Shown here: piece after piece, positions 22,191 through 33,235 of the stretch | Numbering within the stretch: position 1 is the first letter of the stretch | Layout of the letters: the number at the start of each line of letters is the position of its first letter | From: Tupaia tana | Taxonomy: Eukaryota > Chordata > Mammalia > Scandentia > Tupaiidae | Assembly (NCBI GenBank): GCA_026018925.1 | Contig: JAKSZU010000003.1 | Coordinates: 189,383,639-189,447,638 of the forward strand | Direction: 5' to 3' | DNA: 64,000 bases | Made by a program: the position numbers and the translations under genes | Notes under the pieces: model-generated | What the model saw: only the letters and a program-made list of their open reading frames with translations | Told to the model about the DNA's origin: nothing | Database searches by the model: none

Positions 22191-22439
22191 TTCTTGTGGC
22201 AGGTGGGAGGCTGGTAGAAGTTGGCAGGAGTTTTAAGTATGGACAAAAAGTAGAAACACCTGCCTCGAGATCGCTGGAAGGACCATGAGTAGAGAGGCCA
22301 CTTTCAGTTCCTTGCTATAGCTAACAGAGGCTGGATTAAAGCTCAGTGAAGCTGAACAGTAATTATGATATACCTTCCATAACTATAATTATACAATGTA
22401 TACACAAAGATTGAGCCAACCAAATTTAGTTTTTTAGAA

Positions 22440-23430
22440 AAACTTTGTCAGAATGGCAAAGATTAAGAATATAAAAAGTGATAAGTGTTGGCGGGGATGT
22501 GGTGAAAAGGGAACCCTCCTACACTGTTGGTGGGAATGTAAACTAGTTCAACCACTGTGGAGAACAATATGGAGGTTCCTCAAAGATCTACAAATAGAAC
22601 TACCATTCGATCCAGTAATCCCACTTCTGGGTATTTACCCAAAAGACAGGAGAACGCTCAGTCAGAAAAGTGCTTGCACATCAATGTTTATTGCAGCATT
22701 ATTCACAATTGCCAAGACATGGAACCAACCTAAATGTCCACAAACTGATGAATGGATTGGAAAAGTGTGGTATATATACTCTATGGAATACTACTCAGCC
22801 ATAAAAAATAACAAGGCCCTGGAATTTGATAGAAAGTGGTCAGATACGGAGGATATATTGCTGAGTGAAGTAAGCCAGGATATGAAAGAAAGATATTGTA
22901 TGTATCCACTCAATATATACCGACTATCAGCATTCTATGATAGTGAAAAAAATTGGAGGACATAAAAGCAGTGAAGGTACTTAATGAGAATAGGACAGTG
23001 TGGAATGGGGGAAGTGAAGAGAAGAGGATAGAGAAAGATAACAAATGAACAATAGAGAGGCAGGTCATTAGTGAGAAACAGATATGGCTTATTAACTATT
23101 GATGTTGACATGTATAGTATTCTCAACTGGATTTGTCTGAGAAGTATTTCATGATGGGCAAAGTATTTGTACAAGCAACATGAGAAATAGCGATGGACTG
23201 TCTTAAAAAATAATTAGAATAATAATAATGATTGGGGAAAACATAGAAAAGATATTGAATGTTGAAGCGGGGAGATTAATGTCTGTACTGACTGACATGC
23301 ATGGCATTCCCTTTTGAAAAAGTAATGTAATACAATGTAAAGTTATATGTAATTCAATGTAATATAAAGAAGAATATGATGATAATAAAAAAATAAAAAG
23401 AAAAAAAAAAAAAGAAAAAAAAAAAAAAGA
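22440..23430 (+). mobile_element. 5'-truncated L1: ORF2 C terminus, 3' UTR, A-rich tail
   Basis: The frame 22453-22965 encodes a C-terminal piece of L1 ORF2 (CWRGCGEKGTLLHCWWECK, FDPVIPLLGIYPKDRR, FIAALFTIAKTWNQPKCP, YSMEYYSAIKN), including the cysteine/histidine-rich segment CWRGC...LLHCWWEC. The frame has no stop before its end, so this copy is younger than the other L1 pieces. A ~420-bp 3' UTR and an interrupted poly(A) tract (about 23387-23430) follow. The 5' truncation is typical of L1 target-primed reverse transcription. Confidence 0.93.
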
Positions 23431-23875
23431 AACCCTGCCCTTACCTTGTGTGTGGTTAAATGGGTAAATACAGAAAGAAATGCTTTCCAAAAAGTCCCAA
23501 GACATTGAGAGCTCAAGTTTGGCATAAGCAAGCTGCATTCAAGCTCCTGACAACTTAACAAAAACTTTTCTCCAGGCAATGTTTTCTCGTATCTGCTATG
23601 AAGGTGATTCTCCACGTGGTTGCTGATATGCACATTTATTATGCATGTATGTTATGTATATTTTTGTGCATATAAACATTTTAGATCAACAGGGACATTC
23701 ATTGAGACATCATATTCAGATTATTTCTTCAATTAAATTATCTAATATTCTCTCCGAAGAAGTCTTCCTTGTCCTGACACTTTTTATAACTCACTTGACA
23801 TATGATTTCAATTAAGACCATCAGTCTACAGAGAAAATATTTGGAAATCCTTTTGAAAGAAAAAATAAATAAAAG
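23431..23875. other. unique sequence, no gene recognised
   Basis: Flanks the L1 tail. No repeat family recognised. Confidence 0.35.
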
Positions 23876-23879
23876 GCCA

Positions 23880-24560
23880 TAAAAAGAAAGAAAGAAGGAA
23901 AACTATCTTTATCTGCAGATGCCATAATTGTGTATGGAGAAATTTCTAAAGCATCTACAGCAAACTATTAGAAATAATAAGAGAATTAATATGCACTCAC
24001 TCTATAAAATTGCATTTCTATAAAATAACCATAAGTAATTGGAAAATAAAAGATTAAATACTTGGTAATAAAATGAATATAAGACTTGAATACTGAAAAC
24101 ATAGTAACAACAAAAATCGCTGGAAGAAATTAAAGAGAAGCAGAATAAATGAGAGACAAAAGCTCACAGATTGGATGAGTCAGTGTTGCGAAGACATTAA
24201 TCCTCCATATATTGGCATATAAGCTCAATGAAATCCTAGTCAAACTCCCAGAAATTTTGTCATGGTTGAAATTGACAAATTGATTCTAAACTTTGCAAGG
24301 AAATGCAAAAGACTTAGAATAGGTGAGATAATGTTAAAAGACAAAATGAGAGAATTTACACTACTAGATGTCACATCTTACAAAGATGAGAAAGGAAGCC
24401 ATAGCAATTAAGACAGAGTGGCGTTGGTGAAAAGATAGTGAAATAGACCAATGTTACAAAATAGAATGCAGAAATAGGCCCACATACATGCTTACCTGAT
24501 TCACAACGATAGCCTGAGTTTTACTACTATACTTCTAAATATGCAGATGTTCTACTTTAA
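23880..24560 (+). mobile_element. old L1 ORF2 fragment
   Basis: AACTATCTTTATCTGCAGAT, GCATTTCTATAAAATAACC, TTGGATGAGTCAGTGTTG and ATAGACCAATGTTACAAAAT are consecutive landmarks of mammalian L1 ORF2 in sense orientation. All frames are broken. Confidence 0.8.
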
Positions 24561-24628
24561 ATATACATGTATTTAAAAACAATTTATAAGCAGTCTATCT
24601 CTAAAGTAAGAAAAGGAAATCCATAGGT

Positions 24629-24925
24629 ACAAAAAAAAAAAAAAAAAAAAAAAGGAAAAAGAAGAAAATTAAAATCTGACCCAGCCTCCCTGGCGTATTT
24701 AGCAGGGCACTGAGCTGCAGTGCTGGAAGCCACATGACTGACCTCAAGTTTGGATGCCCAGTTGACCTGAAAACATGCCAGGCATACTTGTGCCCAAGAT
24801 CCAGAGGAGCTGAAGGGCTTAGAGAAGAGGGTAGCAGCATGGCAAGACTCTGTGGAGGATGCCTCTCTCCCCATCCCTCTCCTTTTCTCTCTCCTGCATG
24901 AATTTAAAAAAAATAAATAAATCAG
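24629..24925 (+). repeat. poly(A) tract and older SINE-1 variant
   Basis: A tract of about 24 A starts near 24630. From 24676 a diverged SINE-1 follows: GCAGTGCTGGAAGCCACATG, ACATGCCAGGCATACTTGTG, CCAAGATCCAGAGG, a CT stretch and an A-rich end. Confidence 0.6.
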
Positions 24926-25280
24926 AACAATAAAGGGGATCTAGAAGCCAGTGATCCAGTATGATATTTGAACCAGTGGAATTCTCAGAGCTCTGAGCTA
25001 CTTAAGATTGAAATGCTTAACTCATTTGTATATAGGTAATTATTAATAAGTAACTAGCCAGTATTAGGGTGACTTCACCTTACTTGTTTTCTCTTTGTCC
25101 CTTTGTTTTGTTCATTTTCCTCACTTTTTTGGATTACTTTTTAATATTTCATTATTTCTTTCTTTGGGTTTTTAGTTATACCCCTTTATTTTACTTTTAG
25201 TTCTTACTCTAGGAATTGCCATATGCAACTTTAACATTTTACAAAACGACAACTTATTAGCACCATAATACCTCACATAT
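24926..25280. other. AT-rich, possible antisense L1
   Basis: T-rich texture resembling antisense old L1, without a firm landmark. Confidence 0.3.
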
Positions 25281-25407
25281 GAGGAGACTTTATATAGTTC
25301 ATGGGAAATGTAAATAAAGTATGAGTTTATTTTGGTGCAAACATTTTTTGAAATCCGTACAGTTTTTCCATTATACACATTTTTCGGGAAGTTTTTGAAA
25401 ACTCTCT
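25281..25407 (-). mobile_element. ~125-bp inverted-repeat element, copy 1
   Basis: On the minus strand it reads TTTTCAAAAACTTCCCGAAA, TGTGTATAATGG, GGATTTCAAAAAATGTTTGC, ACCAAAATAAACT and CCCATGAACTATATAAAGTC. The two ends are rough inverted repeats (…CAAAAAGTTCATGG type). Same order as the copies at 29852 and 59408, which are plus-oriented. Confidence 0.7.
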
Positions 25408-25624
25408 GTATAATGAGAACTTATATGTCAGTATACCTCCATTTAACACCTTCTCCATTTTGTACTATTATGGTCATATAATTTACTTTTACATATGTTA
25501 TAAACCTTGTGATATGTTTTTATTCATTTTGCTTTAAACTGTCTATTGTAGTTTAAAGAAATTAAGAAAAAGAAAGAAGTCTTGTATTTACTCACATACT
25601 TGCCATTTCTGGAACTCTTAGTTT

Positions 25625-25880
25625 CTTCCTGTTTATGTTCCTATTTCTGTCAGTCAGCGTGAAGAACTTCCCACATGACCAACTGTGCAATTCAAGTCTC
25701 AGATCTGGCCTGAAAAATCTGGACATGTGTGCACGCGTGTGTGAAAAATCCTGAGAGGAGGATGGAGAAGGGACTGTGGCACGGTCATCCTTGGTGACAG
25801 CGGAAGGTGGGGTGCTTTCTTGCTCTCTCTCTGTCTCTGGTGAGCACACATGCCTTATAGTAAATTTAAAACAAAAAAAA
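25625..25880 (+). repeat. older SINE-1 long
   Basis: CTTCCCACATGACCAACTG, AATTCAAGTCTCAGATCTGG, CCTGAGAGGAGGATGGAGAA, a CT stretch and GCCTTATAGTAAA keep SINE-1 order. The first part of the head is degraded. Confidence 0.75.
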
Positions 25881-26031
25881 AAAAAAGGAAAAATAATCTG
25901 TTAAAAAAAATGTCCAGAAAAAAGTCCAACACTATCAGTAATCAGAATAAACAAAGAGTAAATGAAGCAAGAGTAAATGAAGCAAGCTTTCCCATTATGG
26001 TACAGAGAGTCTATTAGAATGGATAAAAGGC

Positions 26032-26300
26032 GGGAACCAGCAGTTAGCGTAATGGCTATGTCGCTGAACTCCCATGTAGTTGACCATGGTTCATGTCTCG
26101 GACCTTGTGGCTTAAAACTCACACCGGGCGTGTGTGCGTGTGTGCCCAAGATCCCAAGAGGAGAATGGAGGAGAAGGGATTGCGGTGTGTTCATCCCTCC
26201 TGGGGGGTGATTTCTCGCTTTCTGTCTCTCTGTCTCTGTCTGTCTGGCGAGCGCATGTGCCCTATAGCAAAAACCTCTCCATAAAAAAAAAAAAAAAAAA
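26032..26300 (+). repeat. SINE-1 long, young (GGGAACC subtype)
   Basis: Complete copy. A perfect TSD (agaatggataaaagg) lies at 26016-26030 and 26301-26315. Confidence 0.95.
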
Positions 26301-26315
26301 AGAATGGATAAAAGG

Positions 26316-27160
26316 CCAAAATCAATCTAAGCACAATGTTACAAGAGGCACATCTGAAACGTGAGGACACAGAAAAATTAGAATAGAGGGATGGGGGAAA
26401 ACGTGCACCATACAAATAGTAACAAAAAGAAGCCTGATGTTACAACATTAATAAGAATTACTTAAAGGAAGTAATCTAGTGAGAAAGCATAGATATTATA
26501 ACTTTCATGGGATTGTAAAGTGCTATAAACTCTCTGGAAAGTAATTTGCTGATATGTACCTAAAAACTTTTTTACATCACAGGACTCTATTCGTTGGAAT
26601 TTATCCTAAGGAAATAGTGGTACAGATGAGCAAAGAGATACATAAAATGAAGTGTCACAATTTAGTTATTAAACCCAGTGTCTGTAGAGCCTAGGTTCAA
26701 ATCTCTGTATTCCATTTTTCTGGTATGCAATATTGGAATAATAATAATACCTACTTTATGGGGATGTTATAAATATTAAATGTGGACGCATTTACAAATG
26801 TGCCTAAAACAATAGCTGGCAAAAAGTGATCAAAACAAATGCTTACCTAGTATTTAATATGTTCTAAGTGATCTAGACCTTAATCTCAGCTGACTGTCAG
26901 AGACTCTCTTCTGGGATAGATGCTATGGGGATCATTTTCATCCAGTTAACTTGCCCAGGGTTTTACAAGCGAGGATCAGGATTTGGACCCAGGGAGTTTA
27001 GCTCCTGGGTCTGTGCTCTTAACCACCTCACTATTTTTACTAAGCTGCAAAAGATCCAAATGCAGAACTAGGTAAATAGCTTATTCCTAAAATGGAATAC
27101 TATCCATCCATGTTAAATGCCGATGTAGAAATAGATAATAATAAAAATAACTAAATTTTA
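26316..27160 (+). repeat. old L1 with MIR pieces
   Basis: 26440-26650 (AACTCTCTGGAAAGTAATTT, GGAATTTATCCTAAGGAAAT) and about 27050-27130 (ATGGAATACTATCCATCC) are L1 3' landmarks. About 26670-26840 reads as plus MIR and 26870-27035 as antisense MIR (GGACCCAGGGAGTTTAGCTC). Confidence 0.5.
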
Positions 27161-27410
27161 CTGAGTACTTTACTATGTGGGAGATACTATTGTAAGCATT
27201 TTATATCAGTGATCTCAATGCGTCCTCATAAACATTCAGAAAGGGCTGTTCTTATTCCCTTCCAGATGAGTAAATGGCACAGGGTTTAGGTGAACTTACC
27301 CCATGTCCTATAGCTGAGCTGGCAGAGACAGGACCAGCACCAAGGCAGTCTGCCTCTCTCCCTGCCCTTCATTACCTCGCTACCTCTCTGTCCTGCCCCC
27401 CTCAGTCCTT
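27161..27410 (-). repeat. MIR-like relic
   Basis: TTACTGAGTACTTTACTATG, TCTCAATGCGTCCTCATAAA and CCCATGTCCTATAGCTGAGC follow the antisense MIR layout well. Confidence 0.6.
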
Positions 27411-27416
27411 CCCTAT

Positions 27417-27529
27417 TTTTTTTTAAAGATTTATTTATTTTTTATTGTTTGGAGGGGTTTTTGCTACATGGGCGCAGTGGTGTGGTGGAGGGGACTTTTT
27501 GCTACAGGGCGCATGTTAAATAAAATAAT

Positions 27530-27565
<36 letters not shown>

Positions 27566-27777
27566 AAGACAGAGAGACAGAAAGCAAGAAATCACCTCCC
27601 CCCCTCCCCCAGAGGGGATGGCCACACCACAATCCCTTCTCCTCCATTCTCCTCTCATGATCTTGGGCACCACACACACGCGCCTGGTGTGAGTTTAAGC
27701 AGCTGGGTCCGGGACTCAAACCGTGGTCGACTACATGGGAGTCCAGGACATAGCCATTATGCTAACTGCTGGTCCCC
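27417..27777 (-). repeat. SINE-1 with doubled tail and internal A tract
   Basis: The right part (27570-27777) is an ordinary reversed SINE-1 ending GCTGGTCCC. To its left lie two SINE-1 tail pieces (GGGGTTTTTGCTACATGGGC at about 27456 and GGGACTTTTTGCTACAGGGC near 27490), then a short segment with AATAAAATAATTC and a run of about 28 A (27536-27563) interrupting the element. Confidence 0.8.
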
Positions 27778-27806
27778 CAACATCTGTTTAAGAGTTGATG
27801 TGGGCT

Positions 27807-28083
27807 GGGACCAGCAGTTGGCGTAATGGCTATGTCGCTGGACTCAATGTAGTTGACCACAGTTAGAGTCCTGGACCCGGCGGAGTTTTCTTAAACTCAC
27901 ACCGGGCGCATGTGCATGCGTGCTCAAGGTCTTGAGGGGAGAATGGAGGAGAAGGGATAGAGGAGTGGCCATCCCCTCTGGGGGGGGGGGGTGATTTCTT
28001 GCTTTCTGTCTCTCTTCTCTCTGTCTCTCTCTCTCTGGTGAGCCCACACACCCCATAAAACCTCTAAAAAAAAAAAAAAAAAA
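27807..28083 (+). repeat. SINE-1 long
   Basis: Complete copy from GGGACCAGCAGTTGGCG to poly(A). The palindrome has slipped to 12 consecutive G at 27980-27991. Head-to-head with the preceding minus copy, about 30 bp apart. Confidence 0.92.
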
Positions 28084-28149
28084 GATGCCGGGAAGATTCT
28101 TTAAAAAGTAAAGAGGTTTTTAAAACCATTTTATTCTCCAGCTGAACAC

Positions 28150-28560
28150 TGAAAGTTTTTGGGTTACAGTTTGCATAAAGTCTGCACACCTTAACATATC
28201 CTCAAGGTCCCCCACAACCGACTGCCTCAGTCCCAGGCTTCTGTCTGTCTCACTGCACCTCAAAGTCTCTTCCACCTCTGGGAATCCTCTGGACTTTCTC
28301 ACCTCCTGGATGGCTCCTTCCACACAGGTCACAGAGCTCATTTCATCAGAACCTCAAGAACCAGTTGAAATAGCATCTTCTCAGAGAAACCATCCCTGAC
28401 CTCCTAATCTAAAGTAGCCACCCAGTTCCAGTTTTCTCTCTCAGGCATTTCTCCATTCTTTTTCTTCATGACACATTGTTCTTTCAGCCAATAAATACTT
28501 ACTGAGCACTTACCGTGTGTCAGGCACTGTTCTATGTGTGGGAAATACAATAACAAAACA
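28150..28560 (+). repeat. L2-like LINE relic
   Basis: TTGAAATAGCATCTTCTCAG and AAACCATCCCTGACCTCCTA match the L2 'CCTTCCCTGACCACC' landmark region. 28483-28560 (AATAAATACTTACTGAGCAC) is a reversed L2/MIR-type end. Confidence 0.6.
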
Positions 28561-29435
28561 TTTTCTAATTTAAAAAAAGAAAGAAAAATCAGGGCTTACC
28601 ACAGCTTGTAATTATATATTATTTGATTTATTTATGCAGTGGAATAATTCATCTAAATATTAATCAGTGTTTCACTCCCATGGACACAGAAGCACCAGGA
28701 ACATGTAATTTTCCCTTCCTAAATTCTCAGCTTAACTTTTGCGGGCCAACGATTAGGCTCTTTTGGGAAGGGTTAGAGTCTTTTAGGAGGGTCGTCTCTC
28801 GCAGGTATCCTTGGGTTTCTGAGGGGGAGACTGGCACTGGACAGGGAAGGGAGCAATGGAAGCTGGTGTTTTCGAAAAGAACACAGATGGGTTTGTACTA
28901 GGAACAGAGTAAACTCCCAGGGCAGAATCCAGAGGGACCAGGGATTTCCCCTGGGGGTGAAAAGCATGCTGCTCCATCTCTGAAGCAACCCAGGCTGGAG
29001 GGAGCCACTTGGGGCGGGAGGGGCTAGTGGAGGGCTGTGCACAGCCTCTGCCCAGCCCCCAGAGAGCAGCCCAAGCAAGGGCCACTGCAGGGACTGCTAC
29101 CGTTTCCGAGGACGTGAGAGCCGCCTCCGAATTCTGGCCACAAATCCCCTGGATTTTGGTACAATCCATGGGAAAGGAAATAACCCTGGCAACTATTGTT
29201 GAACTTAGTGCAGATCTTGGCAAGGGTGGAGCTGTGAGCCAGATTTGCTGGGATTGAGGGAGAAATTTCACACCCAAGCTTCGTGGAACAATTCATGCCA
29301 GTTGCTCTTGGCTGCCACGTGCTCTCCGCTGGTCTACAAAGCACTTCCTGGTGCTGTATGTGCAGTGTCCAACAGACCGCTTAGCTCCTCGGGGCTTAGT
29401 CAATGTTTGTAAAATGAGTGACTTTGGAAAATCAT
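28561..29435. other. unique sequence, no gene assigned
   Basis: GC-richer than its surroundings from 28760 to 29300. Overlapping open frames on both strands (28773-29344) have no recognisable domain. Confidence 0.4.
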
Positions 29436-29456
29436 CCAAAAAATTAGATGATTTTT

Positions 29457-29720
29457 TTTTTTTTTTGAGAGGATTTTTCACTATAGGGTGCGTGCGCTCG
29501 CCAGAGAGACAGAGAGAGAAAGAGAGACAGAAAGCGAGAAATCACCCCCCAGGGGGGATGGCCACACCACAGTCCCTTCTCCTCCATTCTCCTCTTGGGA
29601 TCTTGGGCACGCACGCACACGCGCCCAGCGTGAGTTTTAAGCCACTGGGTCCGGGACACGAACCGTGGTCGACTACGTGGGAGTTCAGCGACATAGCCAT
29701 TACGCTAACTGCTGGTTCCC
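29457..29720 (-). repeat. SINE-1 long, young (GGGAACC subtype)
   Basis: Complete reversed copy. A 17-bp perfect TSD (aaaattagatgattttt) lies at 29440-29456 and 29721-29737. Confidence 0.95.
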
Positions 29721-29737
29721 AAAATTAGATGATTTTT

Positions 29738-30390
29738 AAATGTAAGTCTAATTTATCAGTTACAAACATCCTTATCTTTTGATCCCAAACTCCTATTTCT
29801 AGAAATTTATTCTATGGATATATGAGCATATGTGAGAAATTATGCATATATGAGGGGTCTTCAAAAAGTTTATGGAGAAGGTGTGTTATAAAAAACCGGG
29901 TTTCAAATTCTTTTTGCTCCATAAGTAACTTGTACTTTAATTCTATTTTCCATGAAAAATTTCAAGCTCCCTGCGCAAGGAGCTTCTTTGCAGTCTTGGT
30001 AATAACAACAGATTGAAAACAACCTAAATGTCTCTGAGTAGGGGACTTACTAAATAAATTGTGATGAAATGCTGTGTAGCTGAAAACAACTGTATATAAT
30101 GAAATGAAACTATCTCCAGGACGAATTGTTAATGAAAAAACAACAGGTAGGAGTAGGTGTGAATAGCACAATATGTAAAAAGAAAAAAGAATAGGCAGGT
30201 TAGTGCATGTTTATAAGTAACATTTTTCTGGAAGAGTGCATGAGAAGCTGATGATACTGGTTGTCTCTAGGGAGGGAAACTGGGTAGCTAGGAGAAGGAA
30301 TGGAAGGGCATTTTTGCTGATTTTCCTTTTGTTCTTTTTGAGCTTTAAATCATAGTAATGTGTTTCCTATTTTGAAAAAAAATACTTAAA
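29738..30390 (+). mobile_element. old L1 3' end, split by a small element
   Basis: AACTCCTATTTCTAGAAATT, GAAAACAACCTAAATGTCTC, AATTGTGATGAAATGCTGTG and GTCTCTAGGGAGGGAAACTG are L1 3'-end landmarks in sense orientation. The element at 29852-29972 interrupts it. Confidence 0.75.
29852..29972 (+). mobile_element. ~125-bp inverted-repeat element, copy 2
   Basis: Begins GAGGGGTCTTCAAAAAGTTT and ends TTTTCCATGAAAAATTTCAA-GCTCCC, which is a rough inverted copy of the start. The interior GGGTTTCAAATTCTTTTTGC parallels the other copies. It lies inside an L1, which shows that it moved as a unit. Confidence 0.75.
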
Positions 30391-30393
30391 TAT

Positions 30394-30765
30394 TTGACCT
30401 GCCCTGTGGCCTAGTGGTTAAGAAAGCTGGATCCCACATGGCCAACCACAGTTCAAATACCAGCCTAGGCAGCTTGAGAAACATGCCAGGCATGTGCGTG
30501 TGCACGAAGAAAATCACAAAGGGATGGAGAAATGGAGGAGCAGGGACTGTGCTGTGACCACGCCCCATTAGGGGTGCTTTATGGCCTCTCTTCCCCTGCT
30601 CTCTCCAGCTAGCACACACACATGCCTACATGCCCAAAATCCCAAACGGAGGGAGAAACGGAGGAGAAGGGATTGCCGCATGACCATCCCCCGTGGAGGT
30701 TCTTTCTCACTTTCTCTCTCCCTCTCTCTCTAGTAGTAAAAAAAAAAAAAAAAAAAAAAAAAGCC
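30394..30765 (+). repeat. older SINE-1 with duplicated core
   Basis: A head (CCTGTGGCCTAGTGGTTAAG), core (GATGGAGAAATGGAGGAGCA) and CT stretch are followed directly by a second, head-less core (CCCAAAATCCCAAACGGAGG, GAGGAGAAGGGATTGCCGCA), a second CT stretch and poly(A) at about 30739-30762. Confidence 0.75.
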
Positions 30766-31535
30766 CTTTGGCAAATTAAAAAAAAAAATTTTGTTTTAAG
30801 GAAAAGAGGTAACAAGGGAACCCCACTGACAGAAAGCAAAGTCTAGTTGAAAAAAAAAATCCATCTTTTTACCTGGAAATATGTTTTAAGGTGCCCTATT
30901 GTATTAAGGATGTTAAACCAAACGTGCCTGAGCCTTTTCATCAATGGAACTAGTAATAGAAATCACGTAGAAAGCTGTATTTTTTAAAAACGTGTCCTGT
31001 GGATTCCTCTAAGTAGAAGTGATTTAGAAATCCAGTTATATTGCAGTCTTCTCTTCAGACTTTATTGTCATCAACATCTGTTTTTTAAAAGAAAACAGCT
31101 TCCACCCAGGGAATACCGCTGAGCTCTGTCAAAGCTACTTACAAGAACCAAAAGTGTCTAAGTCTGGGCCATGAACTGCAGCCACGTGCGCACCAGGCTG
31201 GGCAGGGGCTGGGGCCTAACCCAGCAAAGTGCACAGGGGACAAAAGCAGAGCTGGCCGTGGCCAGGATATCAGGCACTTTCGGAGCCCAGTGCTTTTCAG
31301 ATGTCTCCAGTTTCCTAAGCAAAGGAAGAAATACCCCAGATTGACCATTCTAGCCTTTGCATCCTCAAAAGCCACTGCCCCCATACTTCCCTTATGCCAT
31401 CTGCCCTAGTGGGGTATCTAGTGTTCAGAGAGACATCCTCATTGTCTCCACCCTTGCTGGGTGGGACAGTGTATCATACACTGCACTCATTCGGAAATAA
31501 GTAGATAATACCTTCTGTAAGTCCCCACTACAGAA
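30766..31535. other. unique sequence, no gene recognised
   Basis: No repeat or exon assigned. Confidence 0.35.
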
Positions 31536-31539
31536 TGTT

Positions 31540-31880
31540 TTTCAGCTAGAAGGGACCTTAAGGGGCCATCTGCATTTTTTTCTATTTTGCAAATACAGAA
31601 ACAGAGTTCTAGGGAGTGTGGGTAGTTTGTCTAAGGTCTCCCACCGAGTCAGTAGTAGAGTCCCAGACTCTTGGTACAGCACCTCCCACTACTTGTTGTG
31701 TGGACTGCATCTTTAAGAGGAGAAAAGCGCATTGACTTCTTCAAATATTAGCAGCGCTACTTGCTGGCTGGGTGACTTGGACATATCCCTTAAACTTTTT
31801 TAATCTCAGTTTCCTTGTCCAGAAATTAAAATTTTAAAAGTTCAATCTTACAGTTTGATGATACGGTCTGAAAGATGCCC
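31540..31880 (+). repeat. two MIR-class relics
   Basis: 31547-31680 (AGCTAGAAGGGACCTTAAGG, AAATACAGAAACAGAG) resembles a MIR3-type segment. 31750-31870 (CTACTTGCTGGCTGGGTGAC, TCTCAGTTTCCTTGTCC) is the typical MIR core in sense. Confidence 0.6.
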
Positions 31881-32608
31881 AGAAAATAAAAGATGTTTGG
31901 CAAATATGGTGTTTTGCAAAATAGAGAAAATGGAGATGGTTTCTAAGGTCCCTTCCCGCTAAAACATTCTGTGGAAGGTTTTTGTGTATAGAAGGTGCTG
32001 GGGAATGTTTACTGCCTGTGATTGATTGATTGATTGGTGCTATTTACCCAAATTGGTTTCTGGGCTTTCTTGTGAGCTGAGACGTGGAGTGCTTCTAGCT
32101 TTGCCCTTAAGAGTTCTCGGGCCTTTTCGGCTGTCTCTCACATTTCTGCTGCCCTGATCCCACTCGTGAACTGGGAGCAGTCAAGGAATTCCATTCACCA
32201 GAGCAAGCCTGTGGGCAGGTGATAAGGTTCTTTCCCCACATGAGAGAAGGAGGCCAAAGGCATTTTCAGTTCAGGGCTAGTGCCCCAGGGCTTGAGAATG
32301 CAGGTGGCAGCCAGGTAAGAACCCCCAGTTCTTGTCTCCTTCTCCCCGCTGGCTTTGTGGGCCAGTGTGTGGCCATGAACCGGAACTGGGGGTGGAGGCA
32401 CCAAAAGCTCCTCATCCACTTCCCATTGGCTCCTTGGCCCCTTGGTTCTCCAGCCAATTCTCAACCATCTGGTGCTTGTCTCAAAGGCAACAATGAGGTC
32501 CTGAATATTCTGTTCCTTTCTCCCCAGGCAGAGGACAAAAGAGTAAACTGAGAGAAGACATGGGGACAGGTCAGTTGGTGGTGTGGTAGTTGAGGGGAAG
32601 CGAAACTT
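31881..32608. other. unique sequence, no gene recognised
   Basis: A short (TGAT)n run lies at about 32019-32036. Open frames at 32195-32551 on both strands have no known domain. Confidence 0.35.
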
Positions 32609-32609
32609 C

Positions 32610-32710
32610 TAGACCTGTGCTGTTGAATACGGTAGCCACGTGTGGTCCCTGAGCACTGGAAATGTGGCTAGGGCATCTAGAGGACTGAATTTTAACTCAT
32701 TTTAATTAAA
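32610..32710 (+). mobile_element. MER3-like hAT fragment
   Basis: CTGTGCTGTTGAATACGGTAG, then GTGGTCCCTGAGCACTGGAA and ATGTGGCTAGGGCATC correspond to the MER3-type non-autonomous hAT element. The 3' half is missing or decayed. Confidence 0.65.
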
Positions 32711-32881
32711 AAATAGATACTGCCTTCTGTTATTGGGGAGTCTGGAGCACCTTGGCAATGTGGATCTACTTTTCAACTCTGTTGGATGAAATCTGAATAG
32801 GATCAAGTATTTCAATTTAGTCCCTGAATTGAGATGTGCTTTAAATGTAAAATACTCACTGACTTCAAACATTGTCATGCA

Positions 32882-33150
32882 GGGACCAGCAGTTAGCATA
32901 ATGGCTATGTCACTGGACTCCCATGTACTTGAACACGGTTCGAGTCCCGAACCCGGTGGCTTAAAACTCACGCCGGGCACGTGTGCATGTGTGCCCAAGA
33001 TCCCGAGAGGAGAATGGAGGAGGGACTGCAGCGTGGCCATCCCCCATATGGGTGATTTCTCGCTTTCTGTCTCTCTGTCTCTGTCTGTCTTTTGGGCAAG
33101 CACACGCGCCCTATATCAAAAACCTCTCAAAAAAAAAAAAAAAAAAAAAA
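32882..33150 (+). repeat. SINE-1 long, young
   Basis: Complete copy. TSD aacattgtcatgca at 32868-32881, aacattattgtgca at 33151-33164. B box GGTTCGAGTCC intact. Confidence 0.95.
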
Positions 33151-33235
33151 AACATTATTGTGCAATAAATAAATAAATAAAACATCATCTTCATAATTTT
33201 TTGTATTGATTACACATTGAAAAGATCATTTTAAA

